64,000 nucleotides of DNA from Trabulsiella guamensis ATCC 49490 (GCF_000734965.1 NZ_JMTB01000121.1:62001-126000); one strand, 5' to 3'; positions 43,159 to 52,309 are shown, numbered from the stretch's first letter. Notes: generated from the letters alone by a model not told the origin. Made by a program: numbers and translations.

Positions 43159-44937
43159 ATGATGCCCTCAAACACATTATCAGTTCTGATGCAGATCCAA
43201 CCCACTATCCAGCGCTTTGCCCGAATGCTTTCCAGTGTATTGCAACTGGACGTCGAGATTGTCGACGAAGCGCTGTGCCGCGTTGCCGGTACTGGCGCGT
43301 ATGGCAAATCGATCGGGCGTAAATTGAATGCGGATTCGCGTTTGCTTCGTTATGTTCTTGAAACGAAGAAAGAAAAAGTTGTGACGCACTCGCGGTTCGA
43401 TCCGCTTTGCGAAGGGTGTGTCAACAAAGATAACTGTAAAGAGAAAGCTTTCCTCGGCACGCCGGTGATTTACCAGAACACCTGCGTCGGGGTGATTAGT
43501 CTCATCGCCGTGACACATGAGCAACAGGAACGTATTGCGGATAACCTTCATGCGTTTTCTGATTATGTTCGTCATGTTTCGTCAATATTTGTATCGCGAC
43601 TTCTGGATGACCAAAGCGGTAACGATAATATCCGAAAAGTATTTCTCACCATGATTGAAAATATGGATCAGGGTGTTCTGGTGGTAGGCCAGGATAATCA
43701 GGTGAAGATGGTCAATCAGGCGGCATTAAAGGTGCTTGGTGTGACGCAGGCGAATATTCTCGGCAAAAACGTTCATTTTCGCCCGCTGACTTTTGAGCGT
43801 AATTTTACCAGCGGCCATATGCAGCATGTCGTATCATTCGATGATAATAGCGAGCTGATTATTGGTCAGTTGCATACTATTCAGGATCAGCAGCTGTTTT
43901 TGATGGCATTCCACCAGTCACACTCCTCTTCCACGCTGGCGCCGGTCCAGGACGAACCGCAAATTGAACATCTTGTCGGCGAATGCCGCCCGATGCGGAT
44001 CCTGAAAAACCTGATTAGCCGCATCGCCCCCAGCCCCTCCAGTGTGCTGATCGTCGGGGAAAGCGGAACGGGGAAAGAGGTAGTGGCAAGAGCCATTCAC
44101 AAGCTGAGCGATCGTAAATCAAAACCCTTTATCGCTATTAATTGCGCCGCCATTCCGGAACAGTTACTGGAAAGCGAGCTGTTTGGTTATGTGAAAGGCG
44201 CGTTTACCGGCGCTTCAGCCAATGGTAAAACCGGTCTGGTGCAGGCCGCCAACCACGGCACGCTGTTTCTCGATGAAATCGGCGATATGCCGCTCACGTT
44301 GCAGGCCAAATTATTGCGCGCTATCGAAGCGCGCGAGATCCAGCCAGTAGGTTCCAGTAACCCGGTGTCGGTGGATATCCGTATCATTTCCGCGACCAAC
44401 CAGAATCTTGAGCAATTCATTGCCGACGGTAAATTCCGTGAAGATCTCTACTATCGTCTGAACGTCATTCCTTTGCGGCTGCCGCCGCTGCGTGAGCGGC
44501 AGGAAGATATCGAACTGCTGATCCACTATTTCCTCCATCTGCACACCCGACGGCTGGATCTGGTTTACCCCGGTATCGCGCCGGAAGTGATCGCGCTGCT
44601 CAAGCGGTATCGCTGGCCGGGTAACCTGCGCGAGCTGAGCAATCTGATTGAGTATCTGGTGAACGTGGTGCCGTCCGGCGAGGTTATCGATCTCTCCTTC
44701 CTGCCACCAAATCTGGTGAACAGTGGCAGGCTGCCCGAGCAGGAAACGGCAAGCGTGACGGTGCTCTACAACCCGAAAGAGGAAGAGGGCGTGACACCAC
44801 TGGAAGAGATGGAAAAACAGATGATCCGCGAGGCGTTGTCCCGCTACAGTAATAAAAAACAGGCGGCGGATGAGCTGGGGATCGGCATAGCCACGCTGTA
44901 TCGCAAAATAAAGAAGTACGAACTTATGAGCGCCTGA
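43159..44937 (+). CDS. ygeV: Sigma54-dependent transcriptional activator YgeV
   Basis: A 592-residue enhancer-binding protein. The N-terminal about 150 residues form a GAF-like sensor that includes a Cys cluster (C84, C87, C93 in CEGCVNKDNC). A PAS-like domain follows (MIENMDQGVLVVGQDNQVKM). The AAA+ domain has Walker A GESGTGKE at 300-307, the sigma54-contacting GAFTGA at 347-352 and Walker B LFLDEIGDM. The C-terminal FIS-type helix-turn-helix is KKQAADELGIGIATLYRKIK. Encoded divergently from the ygeW operon within the purine cluster, so it is the best candidate regulator of the sigma54 promoters found here (inference). The effector is unknown. Confidence 0.95.
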   Translation: MMPSNTLSVLMQIQPTIQRFARMLSSVLQLDVEIVDEALCRVAGTGAYGKSIGRKLNADSRLLRYVLETKKEKVVTHSRFDPLCEGCVNKDNCKEKAFLGTPVIYQNTCVGVISLIAVTHEQQERIADNLHAFSDYVRHVSSIFVSRLLDDQSGNDNIRKVFLTMIENMDQGVLVVGQDNQVKMVNQAALKVLGVTQANILGKNVHFRPLTFERNFTSGHMQHVVSFDDNSELIIGQLHTIQDQQLFLMAFHQSHSSSTLAPVQDEPQIEHLVGECRPMRILKNLISRIAPSPSSVLIVGESGTGKEVVARAIHKLSDRKSKPFIAINCAAIPEQLLESELFGYVKGAFTGASANGKTGLVQAANHGTLFLDEIGDMPLTLQAKLLRAIEAREIQPVGSSNPVSVDIRIISATNQNLEQFIADGKFREDLYYRLNVIPLRLPPLRERQEDIELLIHYFLHLHTRRLDLVYPGIAPEVIALLKRYRWPGNLRELSNLIEYLVNVVPSGEVIDLSFLPPNLVNSGRLPEQETASVTVLYNPKEEEGVTPLEEMEKQMIREALSRYSNKKQAADELGIGIATLYRKIKKYELMSA

Positions 44938-44941
44938 GGAT

Positions 44942-44970
44942 CGGGCAGGTGTGCGGTTTGCACCTGCCCG
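44942..44970 (+). terminator. Intrinsic terminator after ygeV
   Basis: CGGGCAGGTG-N9-CACCTGCCCG, a perfect 10-bp stem followed by GTTTTCGTT, 4 bp after the ygeV stop and before the convergent xdhC stop. Confidence 0.8.
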
Positions 44971-44977
44971 GTTTTCG

Positions 44978-45457
44978 TTATTGCTCTTCTTCGCAGGCCT
45001 GAACGGTCTCAACTATCATCTGATATCCGGTGCAGCGGCACAGATTTCCCGCCAGTCCGCGGCGGATCTCCTGCACTGTGAAAGGTTTGACGTGAGGTTT
45101 AGCCAGCAGTGCGGTAGTCGCCATCACCAGCCCTGGCGTGCAAAAGCCGCACTGTACCGCGCCAGATTGCGTAAACGCCTCCTGCACTCGCGACAATTTC
45201 CCGCCCACGGCTTCCCCCTCCAGTGTGCGGATTTGCTTACCGTCAATCCAGGCGGCCAGATAGAGGCAGCTGTCCACGGCAACGCCGTCCACCAGCACGG
45301 TACAGGCGCCACATTCGCCGACGCAGCACCCTTGTTTCACGCTGAGCAGCCCATGCGAACGCAGCAGTTCTGACAGTGGCGTCGCCGGAGACAGCGTGAA
45401 TTGATATGGCGAACCGTTGATGGCACATTCCACAGTCACCCATGTTGTATGATTCAT
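44978..45457 (-). CDS. xdhC: Xanthine dehydrogenase [2Fe-2S] subunit XdhC
   Basis: A 159-residue iron-sulfur subunit with all eight cluster cysteines: the plant-ferredoxin-type set in [18 protein letters not shown] (with a further Cys in DSCLYLAAW) and the second set in [11 protein letters not shown] and LCRCTGYQ. N-terminal [18 protein letters not shown] is the ferredoxin fold start. It passes electrons from the molybdenum centre of XdhA to the flavin of XdhB. The start overlaps the xdhB stop by 4 bp. Confidence 0.96.
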   Translation of the reverse strand: MNHTTWVTVECAINGSPYQFTLSPATPLSELLRSHGLLSVKQGCCVGECGACTVLVDGVAVDSCLYLAAWIDGKQIRTLEGEAVGGKLSRVQEAFTQSGAVQCGFCTPGLVMATTALLAKPHVKPFTVQEIRRGLAGNLCRCTGYQMIVETVQACEEEQ

Positions 45458-46329
45458 AATACGCCCCCCGCGTGCGCCACTGCGTCGCTTATCACGCGCT
45501 GCGCCATGGTTTTGATCAGGTGTAAACGGAAATCTTTCGCTGCACGCCAGGAGGATCGTGGAGAGACATCCTGCAGCAGTGCTTCGCAGACTGCGCTCAG
45601 CGTTTGCCCATTAACGGGGGCATTGTGCGCGGCGAGTTCAGCCTGTTCGCAGCGGATCGGTGTCGGCGCGGCAACGCCAAAGGCCAGCCGCAACTCGTGG
45701 AAAATGCCGTCAGCAATGTGGCACCAGGCCGCGCAGCCAATTGTGGCGATGTCCATCGCATCGCGCATCGCGTATTTAAAATGAGCGCTGCCGATGCCCG
45801 TCGTGGGTTGCGCTGGAAAATGAAAAGCGACGGCAATCTCGCCTGGCGATAATGCCACTTTGCCCGGGCCGGTGTGGAAGCCACGCACCGGGGTAAAACG
45901 CGTACCCTGGGTTGAGATAATCTCCAGCGAAGCGTTGTAGATAAGCGATGGCGTGGCGGAATCCGCACTGGTGGCGCCATTACAGATATTGCCGCCGTAG
46001 GTCGCGACATTACGGATTTGTGGCCCGGCAATCGACGCGGCAGCGGCTGCCAGCGCCGGCAGGTGCTGTTGGATCAGCGGGCTTTCAATCAGCTCGGTAA
46101 AGGTTGTGCCGGCGCCAATGCGGATATCGCCGTGCTCATTGCAGGTAATACCGCGCAGGTCATCCAGCCCGTGAATGTCGACCACGTGGCGGTATTTGTC
46201 GTTGAGATGGTGAAGCTGAATAAGCACATCGGTGCCGCCTGCGATGAGCCGGGCTTCCGGATGGGCGGCGGTAAGGGTAACGGCATCCTGCAGGTTCGCG
46301 GCGCGGTGGTACGTTTCAATATCAAACAT
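45454..46329 (-). CDS. xdhB: Xanthine dehydrogenase FAD-binding subunit XdhB
   Basis: A 291-residue flavin subunit of the CO-dehydrogenase flavoprotein family: [17 protein letters not shown] (FAD pyrophosphate loop), [25 protein letters not shown] (second FAD motif) and a C-terminal CO_deh_flav_C-type domain from about residue 180. Middle gene of xdhABC, 5 bp after xdhA and overlapping xdhC. Confidence 0.96.
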   Translation of the reverse strand: MFDIETYHRAANLQDAVTLTAAHPEARLIAGGTDVLIQLHHLNDKYRHVVDIHGLDDLRGITCNEHGDIRIGAGTTFTELIESPLIQQHLPALAAAAASIAGPQIRNVATYGGNICNGATSADSATPSLIYNASLEIISTQGTRFTPVRGFHTGPGKVALSPGEIAVAFHFPAQPTTGIGSAHFKYAMRDAMDIATIGCAAWCHIADGIFHELRLAFGVAAPTPIRCEQAELAAHNAPVNGQTLSAVCEALLQDVSPRSSWRAAKDFRLHLIKTMAQRVISDAVAHAGGVL

Positions 46330-46334
46330 AGCGA

Positions 46335-48638
46335 TTATCCTTCAATCAATCCGGCCTGACGAAACTCAGTAAACAGGCGTTTCGGCGTGAGTGGCAGGGT
46401 GTTGATCCCGACACCCGTCGCCATCAGCACCGCATTACGAATGGCGGCGGCAACGGAAATCAGCGGCGGCTCGCCCAGTGATTTATGCCCGTAAGCGGAC
46501 TGTGGTTCGCAACTGTCGACAAACGCGCTTTCCAGCGTCGGCAGATCCATCATGGTGGGCATTTTGTAATCCAGCAGATTTGGGTTGCGTACCAGTCCAC
46601 TGGTTTCATCGATGATCATCTCTTCAAACACCGACCAGCCAATTCCCATGCCCATGCCGCCATGCACCTGACCTTCCGCCAGCAACGGATTGAGAATGCG
46701 CCCCGAATCATGGACGTTAAGAATCCGGTTGATGGTGATTTTGCACAGCGCCACGTCCACCATGAGATCGACAAACGTGCAGCCGAAGGCTGGCGGATTA
46801 GTGATTGTTTTAACGGATGCTTCCGCCGTGAGCTGCGCGCCACGTTCCGGGTGATAGAACGCGTCCATCGCCACCTCGGCGACGGAAATCAGCGGCATCT
46901 CCGGACGTTCGGTCATTGCAATCATGCCGTGGCGCAGCGTCAGGTTTAGCGCCGACTGATGTAGCATTTCCGCGGCATGAAGAATGATTTTTTCCCGCAA
47001 CTGGCGCGCGGCCTCGCGCAGCGCCGGGGCGGCGACATAGCTCTGGCGGGAGCCAAACGCGCCCGGGTCAAACGGCGTCACGTCGGTATCCTGCACGGAA
47101 ATGACACGCACCTGGTTCACTGGCACGCCAATGGTTTCCGCCACCATCTGGCTGAAGACGGTATCGGCGCCCTGGCCGATTTCCGTCGCGCCGCTCTGTA
47201 CGTGAATAAACCCGTCCTGATTCAACAGCACCCTCGCACCGGCAATTTCCACGCCCACCGGCCAGGTGTTGGAGCCATAACTAAAACAGGCGACGCCCAC
47301 GCCGCGCCGCAGATTGCCATGCTGCGCAGCACACTCAGCGCGTCGTTTATCCCACTCAAACAACTCGCGACCTTTGCGCAGGCATTCCGGCAGCCCGGCG
47401 CTGTAGATGGTTTTCTTATTGACGGGGTTAATATCGCCTTCCTGGGCGGCATTGCGCAGACGAATATCAAGCGGATCGAGTTTCAGCGCGGTGGCGGCAT
47501 CATCGAGCAGTGATTCCAGCGCGAAGATAAGCTGCGGCGCGCCGTAGCCACGCATCGCTCCGGCGGTGGGCAGGTTCGTGTAGCAGGTCGTGGCGCGATA
47601 ACCAAAGGCGCTGCGCGGGTAGAGATAGCTGATTTTATTGCCGCCCGCCGCAGCGATGGAGTGGCCGTGCGAGGCATAGGCGCCAGTGTTGGAGAGCACG
47701 TCCATGCAGTAGCCTTTCAGCGTGCCATCGCGCTCAATACCCAGTTGCGCATCAATGGTAAACGCGTGACGGGTACGGGTCGCCATGAAGCACTCTTCCC
47801 GGCTGAGCGACACTTTGACTGGAATACCGCCGAGTCGGGAGGTCAGGAACGCCGCCATTGGCTCTTCCAGCACGTCCTGTTTGTTACCGAAACCGCCGCC
47901 GACATAGGGTTTGATGACGCGGATCGCCGACCACGACATGCCCAGCGCCTGGGCGACAATGCGGCGCACAAGATGCGGGATTTGTGTACTGGAGACGATG
48001 GTGATGCGTTGATCTTCTTCCATCCACGCGAAGCTGGTGACGCCTTCCATATGGCAGTGTTGCACGACGGGTGTCTGGAAATGGTTCTGAAACTGGTATT
48101 TCGCGGCGGCAATCATGCTTTGTGGATCACCGGCGCTGATCTCACTCGATTTCAGTACGTTGCCGCCCTCGTGGATAGCCACCGCCCCCTCGGCCATCGC
48201 CGCTTCCGGCGTGGTGATCACCGGCAATGCTTCCCACTCCACTTTCACCTTATGTGCGGCGCGCTCGGCGGTCAGTTCGTCGCGGGCCACCACAATGGCG
48301 ACAGCATCGCCGTGATGGCGGACGTGACGGGTCAGAAGGTAGCGATCGGCGATATCCCGTTTCTCAGGATCTAATGTCCAGGCGTGGCCTGCCGTCGGGA
48401 AAGGTAGCTCAGGTACATCTTCCCAGGTGAACACCGCCAGCACGCCGGGCAGGGCGCGGGCTTCGGTACTGTCTATCTGGCTGGCGTAGCCATGGGCGAT
48501 GGGGCTGCGCACATACTTTGCGTAACACATCCCTGCCATAACGTAATCATCCGTATAACGTGCGCGTCCGGTCACTTTGGCGATGGCATCCACACGCAGA
48601 CACGACTCGCCGGTGGCGGTAGCTTCCCGCTCATCCAT
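46335..48638 (-). CDS. xdhA: Xanthine dehydrogenase molybdenum-binding subunit XdhA
   Basis: A 767-residue subunit, slightly longer than the E. coli protein at the N-terminus. The ATG at 48638 is supported by AAGGGGAA upstream. Seen: ARYTDDYVMAGMCYAKYVRSP, molybdopterin-binding GGGFGNKQDVLEEPMAAF and TAGAMRGYGAPQ, ATEIGQGADTVFSQM, and the active-site Glu region AYGHKSLGEPPLISVAAAIRNA. It hydroxylates xanthine or hypoxanthine. First gene of xdhABC, behind a sigma54 promoter only about 40-55 bp upstream. Confidence 0.96.
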   Translation of the reverse strand: MDEREATATGESCLRVDAIAKVTGRARYTDDYVMAGMCYAKYVRSPIAHGYASQIDSTEARALPGVLAVFTWEDVPELPFPTAGHAWTLDPEKRDIADRYLLTRHVRHHGDAVAIVVARDELTAERAAHKVKVEWEALPVITTPEAAMAEGAVAIHEGGNVLKSSEISAGDPQSMIAAAKYQFQNHFQTPVVQHCHMEGVTSFAWMEEDQRITIVSSTQIPHLVRRIVAQALGMSWSAIRVIKPYVGGGFGNKQDVLEEPMAAFLTSRLGGIPVKVSLSREECFMATRTRHAFTIDAQLGIERDGTLKGYCMDVLSNTGAYASHGHSIAAAGGNKISYLYPRSAFGYRATTCYTNLPTAGAMRGYGAPQLIFALESLLDDAATALKLDPLDIRLRNAAQEGDINPVNKKTIYSAGLPECLRKGRELFEWDKRRAECAAQHGNLRRGVGVACFSYGSNTWPVGVEIAGARVLLNQDGFIHVQSGATEIGQGADTVFSQMVAETIGVPVNQVRVISVQDTDVTPFDPGAFGSRQSYVAAPALREAARQLREKIILHAAEMLHQSALNLTLRHGMIAMTERPEMPLISVAEVAMDAFYHPERGAQLTAEASVKTITNPPAFGCTFVDLMVDVALCKITINRILNVHDSGRILNPLLAEGQVHGGMGMGIGWSVFEEMIIDETSGLVRNPNLLDYKMPTMMDLPTLESAFVDSCEPQSAYGHKSLGEPPLISVAAAIRNAVLMATGVGINTLPLTPKRLFTEFRQAGLIEG

Positions 48639-48676
48639 AATATTCCCCTTGTGATCTTTTAAGCATCCGGGAAAGA

Positions 48677-48692
48677 GGCAAGAAGTACGCCA
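48677..48692 (-). promoter_or_regulatory. Sigma54 promoter of xdhABC
   Basis: On the minus strand TGGCGTACTTCTTGCC fits TGGYRYRNNNNTTGCW in all but the last base, with GG-N10-GC. Predicted leader before the xdhA ATG is about 28 nt. Confidence 0.78.
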
Positions 48693-48790
48693 GAAACGTG
48701 AGAACGCGTGGATGAGACGTTAATTTGTGATGCGCTTAAAAAATGTCCGCCAAAAGAGGGGGAGAAGGCGGAAAACAGCAGTGCGGTGAA

Positions 48791-48824
48791 TATCATATTG
48801 AGCATTCGTAAACTCATTATGATA
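48791..48824. promoter_or_regulatory. Inverted repeat upstream of xdhA (candidate enhancer)
   Basis: TATCATATTGAG (48791-48802) and CTCATTATGATA (48813-48824) form a 12-bp inverted repeat with one mismatch and a 10-bp spacer, centred about 116 bp upstream of the xdhA -24 element. Each arm resembles the palindromes near ygeW, ygfK and ygfT. Confidence 0.6.
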
Positions 48825-48830
48825 GAAAAA

Positions 48831-48847
48831 GCAGCCCTGCGGGCTGC
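48831..48847 (-). terminator. Intrinsic terminator of the dga operon
   Basis: GCAGCCC-GCA-GGGCTGC on the minus strand is followed at once by TTTTTC, 12 bp after the dgaF stop. Confidence 0.88.
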
Positions 48848-48859
48848 CTGAGAAACGGG

Positions 48860-49603
48860 CTAGACCAGTGATTTGATGATGCTCAGCAACTTCGCCACAT
48901 CTTCCGGGCGTGTATTGCCGGTGTCCGGATCAATGATGGAGCTGTAAACATGCGGCATCGCCTGCGCGATCCCCGTCTCAAGACAGGTTTGCAGAATAAT
49001 GCCAAAATTATCAAGGTCGATGCCGCCTGTCGGCTCGATCAGCGTCATGCCATTGTTCACCGCCGCTTCCGTCAGCGCTTTCAGTTCCGGTAACGATTTT
49101 TCGCCCCCCATCGGGAAAAATTTCGCCGCATGAGCGCCCATATCCACCATCATGCGCACGGCGGCATCACAGGAGACGCGCGCCGGGCTCCCCTGGCTGC
49201 TGCTAACGCCGGTGGAAACAATCACTTCGCCAGGCACGCCGGTCGGGCTTACCAGCGCGTTGATCCGCGTGGTGATGCCGCCAGTGGCCGCCAGCGCGCC
49301 CGCGGCGAACCCGCAACCAGTAAAGGTCTGGTTAACGTGCGCCGGATGGACGCGGGCGGCAATCATCGCCGCTTTATAAAACTGCGCCGGATCACCCGCC
49401 CCCAGGCCGACAGAAATAGACGGGATGGCATCCATCCAGCGTTGTACGTCGTGAATACCGTCCTCAGGCGTGGCAAACTGCGCCGAAAGGACGCCGATCA
49501 CCGCATGACCTTCAGCGGCGTCATAGATTTCCCGGGCATTGGCGATATCCTTTGCCAGCACATTTATCGCCACACGCTGACGATAAAAATTAATGTGTTG
49601 CAT
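48860..49603 (-). CDS. dgaF: DgaF, 2-keto-3-deoxy-6-phosphogluconate-type aldolase
   Basis: A 247-residue protein from the ATG at 49603 (GGAG ten bases upstream; a TTG at 49612 is too close to it). It has a TIM-barrel look: MQHINFYRQRVAINVLAKD at the start, SAQFATPEDGIHDVQRWM, FTGCGFAAGALAATGG, AKFFPMGGEKSLPELKAL (candidate Schiff-base Lys) and LIEPTGGIDLDNFG. In the Salmonella dga pathway it splits 2-keto-3-deoxygluconate-6-phosphate to pyruvate and glyceraldehyde-3-phosphate. Overlaps the 3' end of dgaE by 14 bp. Confidence 0.88.
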   Translation of the reverse strand: MQHINFYRQRVAINVLAKDIANAREIYDAAEGHAVIGVLSAQFATPEDGIHDVQRWMDAIPSISVGLGAGDPAQFYKAAMIAARVHPAHVNQTFTGCGFAAGALAATGGITTRINALVSPTGVPGEVIVSTGVSSSQGSPARVSCDAAVRMMVDMGAHAAKFFPMGGEKSLPELKALTEAAVNNGMTLIEPTGGIDLDNFGIILQTCLETGIAQAMPHVYSSIIDPDTGNTRPEDVAKLLSIIKSLV

Positions 49604-50699
49604 GTTGAGCAATCTCCTTCAGCCGCGCGACAATAATGTCCATCTCACCGGGCGCGAGCGTACGTGGGTCGATACTGAAAACCCCTTCGTGCAGGAAGTA
49701 ACGGCGGGTATAAATCGCAATCTCGCCTTCCCGCAACTGTGCTTCGACCGCGCGGGCATCCAGTCCGAGTTCGCTTTGCGAGATACGGATACGAACACGC
49801 CAGATCGCACGTCCGGCTTCGTCCTGTTCGATGTCTGCCTGCATGCCGCGCAGAGCGGAAATCGCCTCCGCGACGGGGCGCAGTTGTGCTTCGGTGGGGC
49901 CTTGCGGCGTCAGGTGATAACGGTCGAGGGCGAACAGCAGCCCGACCATATTTTCCTTGCCGATTTTCATGGCGCGGGCAATACCGTGATGCTGCGCTTT
50001 GCAGGCGTCGATCCAGCGTTGTTTGCCGGTGATAAACCCGGAGGTCGGCGCGTTAAACGCTTTTGCTCCGCTGTAAATCACCATGTCGGCACCGCTGGCG
50101 ACCCAGTGGCGTAAATCTTCTTCGGCGGCGGCATCGACGATCAGCGGCAGATTATGCGCACGCGCCACCTGCACGAAATCATCAATAGTCAGCATCCCTT
50201 TCTGTACGCAGTGGTGTGATTTCACAAACAGCAGCGCCGCGGTGCGTTCGCTGACAGCGCGTTCCAGTTGCCAGCGGGCAGCAAGATTACTGGCGCCCAC
50301 TTCCACCACGCGCCCGCCGCCGAGGCGAATGGCGCTGGTGATCGGTGCGCCGTAATCCACGACATGGCCCCGCAGCATCAGGATTTCGTTCGCCAGACCG
50401 CTGCTGTCCGGCATTTGCGCCACGCGATCCGGTTCACCCTGAGTAATGGCAGCAGCGACAGCAATTGCGATCCCGGCAGAGGCGCAGGAGGTGATGTAGC
50501 TGTCTTCTGCGCCGGTGTGGCGGGAGACTCGCTCTCCCGCACAATCCACCAGTTTGTCGATCTCCACGAACGCGCCCGCGGCTTCGGCAGTGGCCTGCAT
50601 CACCCCGGACGCCACGCTGGAGACGCCGAGAATCGTCATTTTGCCGCAGGCGTTAATCACCCGTTTCAGCCCCAGTTGCTGGTAGATGTTCTGGCTCAT
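49590..50699 (-). CDS. dgaE: DgaE, D-glucosaminate-6-phosphate ammonia-lyase
   Basis: A 369-residue PLP protein of the SelA-like group: YQQLGLKRVINACGKMTILG at the N-terminus, SGVMQATAEAAGAFVEIDKL, a SHHCVQKGMLTIDDF segment, and the PLP-lysine motif MVIYSGAKAFNAPTSGFI (about 213-230). It removes ammonia and water from D-glucosaminate-6-phosphate to give 2-keto-3-deoxygluconate-6-phosphate for DgaF. Lies 3 bp after dgaD. Confidence 0.9.
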   Translation of the reverse strand: MSQNIYQQLGLKRVINACGKMTILGVSSVASGVMQATAEAAGAFVEIDKLVDCAGERVSRHTGAEDSYITSCASAGIAIAVAAAITQGEPDRVAQMPDSSGLANEILMLRGHVVDYGAPITSAIRLGGGRVVEVGASNLAARWQLERAVSERTAALLFVKSHHCVQKGMLTIDDFVQVARAHNLPLIVDAAAEEDLRHWVASGADMVIYSGAKAFNAPTSGFITGKQRWIDACKAQHHGIARAMKIGKENMVGLLFALDRYHLTPQGPTEAQLRPVAEAISALRGMQADIEQDEAGRAIWRVRIRISQSELGLDARAVEAQLREGEIAIYTRRYFLHEGVFSIDPRTLAPGEMDIIVARLKEIAQHATH

Positions 50700-50702
50700 G
50701 GC

Positions 50703-51563
50703 TTACAACACTCCCAGCAGCGAGCAGGCGACGCTGATCGCCACAATTGACAGCAGGATCGTGGTGTAACGCGGCCCTTTTTTCACCAGATAGAAGTAGA
50801 TGGCAAACACCGCCGCCAGCGGCAGCAAACCGGGGGCGATGGAGTCGAGGATCTGCTGAACCACCACTTCCGACCCTTTCAGGGCGCTGATTTTCAGCGG
50901 TGTGGTGATCTTCACGTAGCTTGCCGACAGCGCGCCCATCATGATGAGGCCGAGCACGTTCGCGCCGTAGATAAGCTCTTTTATCCTCCCCCCCTGTAGC
51001 AGCCCGACGATGGAATCGCGCCCCAGCGTGTAGCCTTTGTGGATCAATCCGTAGCTAATCGCCAGCGTCACCGCCGGGTAGAGGATCAGCGGTGCAATCC
51101 CACCGAAGGCGCTACCGCTGGCGGCAAACGGAATGAAGATGGCGATCAACAGCGGCATTACTGCCGCCCAGACGATCGAGTCGCCCATCCCGGCCAGCGG
51201 TCCCATCAGACCGGTTTTGATCCCGGTGATCGACGCGTCGCTGATCGGCTCGCCACGGGTTTTTTGCTCTTCCATGGCGATAGAGATCCCCTGGATCACC
51301 GCCCCGAAGGTCTGTTCCGAGTTGAAGAAGTTCAGGTGGCGCTTGAGGGCTTCAACCTGTTCCTCTTTTTGCGGATAGAGTTTCTTGATAATCGGCGTCA
51401 TCGAGGCACAGAAAATCAGGCTCTGCAAACGTTCATAGGAGTTGGACACTTCCGCCCCCAGCCAGTAAATAAACCAGGCTTTGGTGATGTCCGCTTTCGT
51501 CAGCGCGTGGCTTTCGCGCGCACGCTCAACAAGTTCATGCTGCATTACGTCGCTGCTCATCAT
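50703..51563 (-). CDS. dgaD: DgaD, PTS enzyme IID (mannose family)
   Basis: A 286-residue EIID protein: MTPIIKKLYPQKEEQVEALKRHLNFFNSE region, GLMGPLAGMGDSIVWAAVMPLL with the family GPLAGxGD motif, and three to four C-terminal membrane helices. With DgaC it forms the membrane channel for D-glucosaminate. Its start overlaps the dgaC stop by 4 bp. The N-terminus carries an unusually long cytoplasmic helix, typical of the family. Confidence 0.93.
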   Translation of the reverse strand: MMSSDVMQHELVERARESHALTKADITKAWFIYWLGAEVSNSYERLQSLIFCASMTPIIKKLYPQKEEQVEALKRHLNFFNSEQTFGAVIQGISIAMEEQKTRGEPISDASITGIKTGLMGPLAGMGDSIVWAAVMPLLIAIFIPFAASGSAFGGIAPLILYPAVTLAISYGLIHKGYTLGRDSIVGLLQGGRIKELIYGANVLGLIMMGALSASYVKITTPLKISALKGSEVVVQQILDSIAPGLLPLAAVFAIYFYLVKKGPRYTTILLSIVAISVACSLLGVL

Positions 51564-52309
51564 GCTGCTCCTTCATTTTTCGCCAGGCCTTTAATCAGGA
51601 AGGCCACGCAGGTGCCGAAAATCGCCATCGCCATGATGTCTACTTTGAGGTAGAGCACCGCGAAGAATCCGCCGATAAACCACGGCAGCAGGCTGCGTTT
51701 GCCGATAACCATGATGGTGATCGCGAAGCCCAGCGCTGGCAGGATCCCGCCCATAATTTCAAACGAGTGGGTGAGCCACTGTGGCATCAGTTTGAGGAAT
51801 TTCTCGACCACGCTCTGGCCGTAATAGTTGGCGGCGAATACCACCGGGAAACGCAGTACCAGCCCCAGCAGCGCCGGGTAGATAAAGGCGCAGCGCATGA
51901 TCCCCGCCATGTTGGCGGTTTCGGCATGCTTGTCCGCCATATGTACCCAGGCGGCGTTCAGCGTGCGGCGTAGCTGGTCGAGGAACACGCCAATCACGCC
52001 AAAAGGAATAGCCAGCGCAATCGCCATGTTGGGCTCCATGCCCGCCTGAACGGCAATTGGAATGGAGATACAGGCCGCCAGCGCCGGGTCGGAAGGCACG
52101 TTACCGCCAGGTGTGGAGGTGACCCCGAGATAAACCAGCTGCATACCGGCGCCGATGATCATCGCGGTCTGCATATTGCCGAGCAGCAGACCGACAAATA
52201 CTGCCACCACCACCGGCTGGAGAAGCATCGCTGAGAAGGTGTAGCCCAGGCGTAAACGGGCGAACCAGTAATACAACCCCATCAGGCTCGCAAAAAGCAA
52301 AGTGTCCAT
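51560..52309 (-). CDS. dgaC: DgaC, PTS enzyme IIC (mannose family)
   Basis: A 249-residue EIIC protein with about six membrane segments. Family marks: PVVVAVFVGLLLGNMQTAMIIGAGMQLVYLG near the N-terminus, GNVPSDPALAACISIPIAV, and a large hydrophobic C-terminal half (GFAITIMVIGKRSLLPWFIGGF). It is the permease core of the D-glucosaminate PTS. Gene order A-B-C-D-E-F matches Salmonella dga. Confidence 0.93.
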   Translation of the reverse strand: MDTLLFASLMGLYYWFARLRLGYTFSAMLLQPVVVAVFVGLLLGNMQTAMIIGAGMQLVYLGVTSTPGGNVPSDPALAACISIPIAVQAGMEPNMAIALAIPFGVIGVFLDQLRRTLNAAWVHMADKHAETANMAGIMRCAFIYPALLGLVLRFPVVFAANYYGQSVVEKFLKLMPQWLTHSFEIMGGILPALGFAITIMVIGKRSLLPWFIGGFFAVLYLKVDIMAMAIFGTCVAFLIKGLAKNEGAA

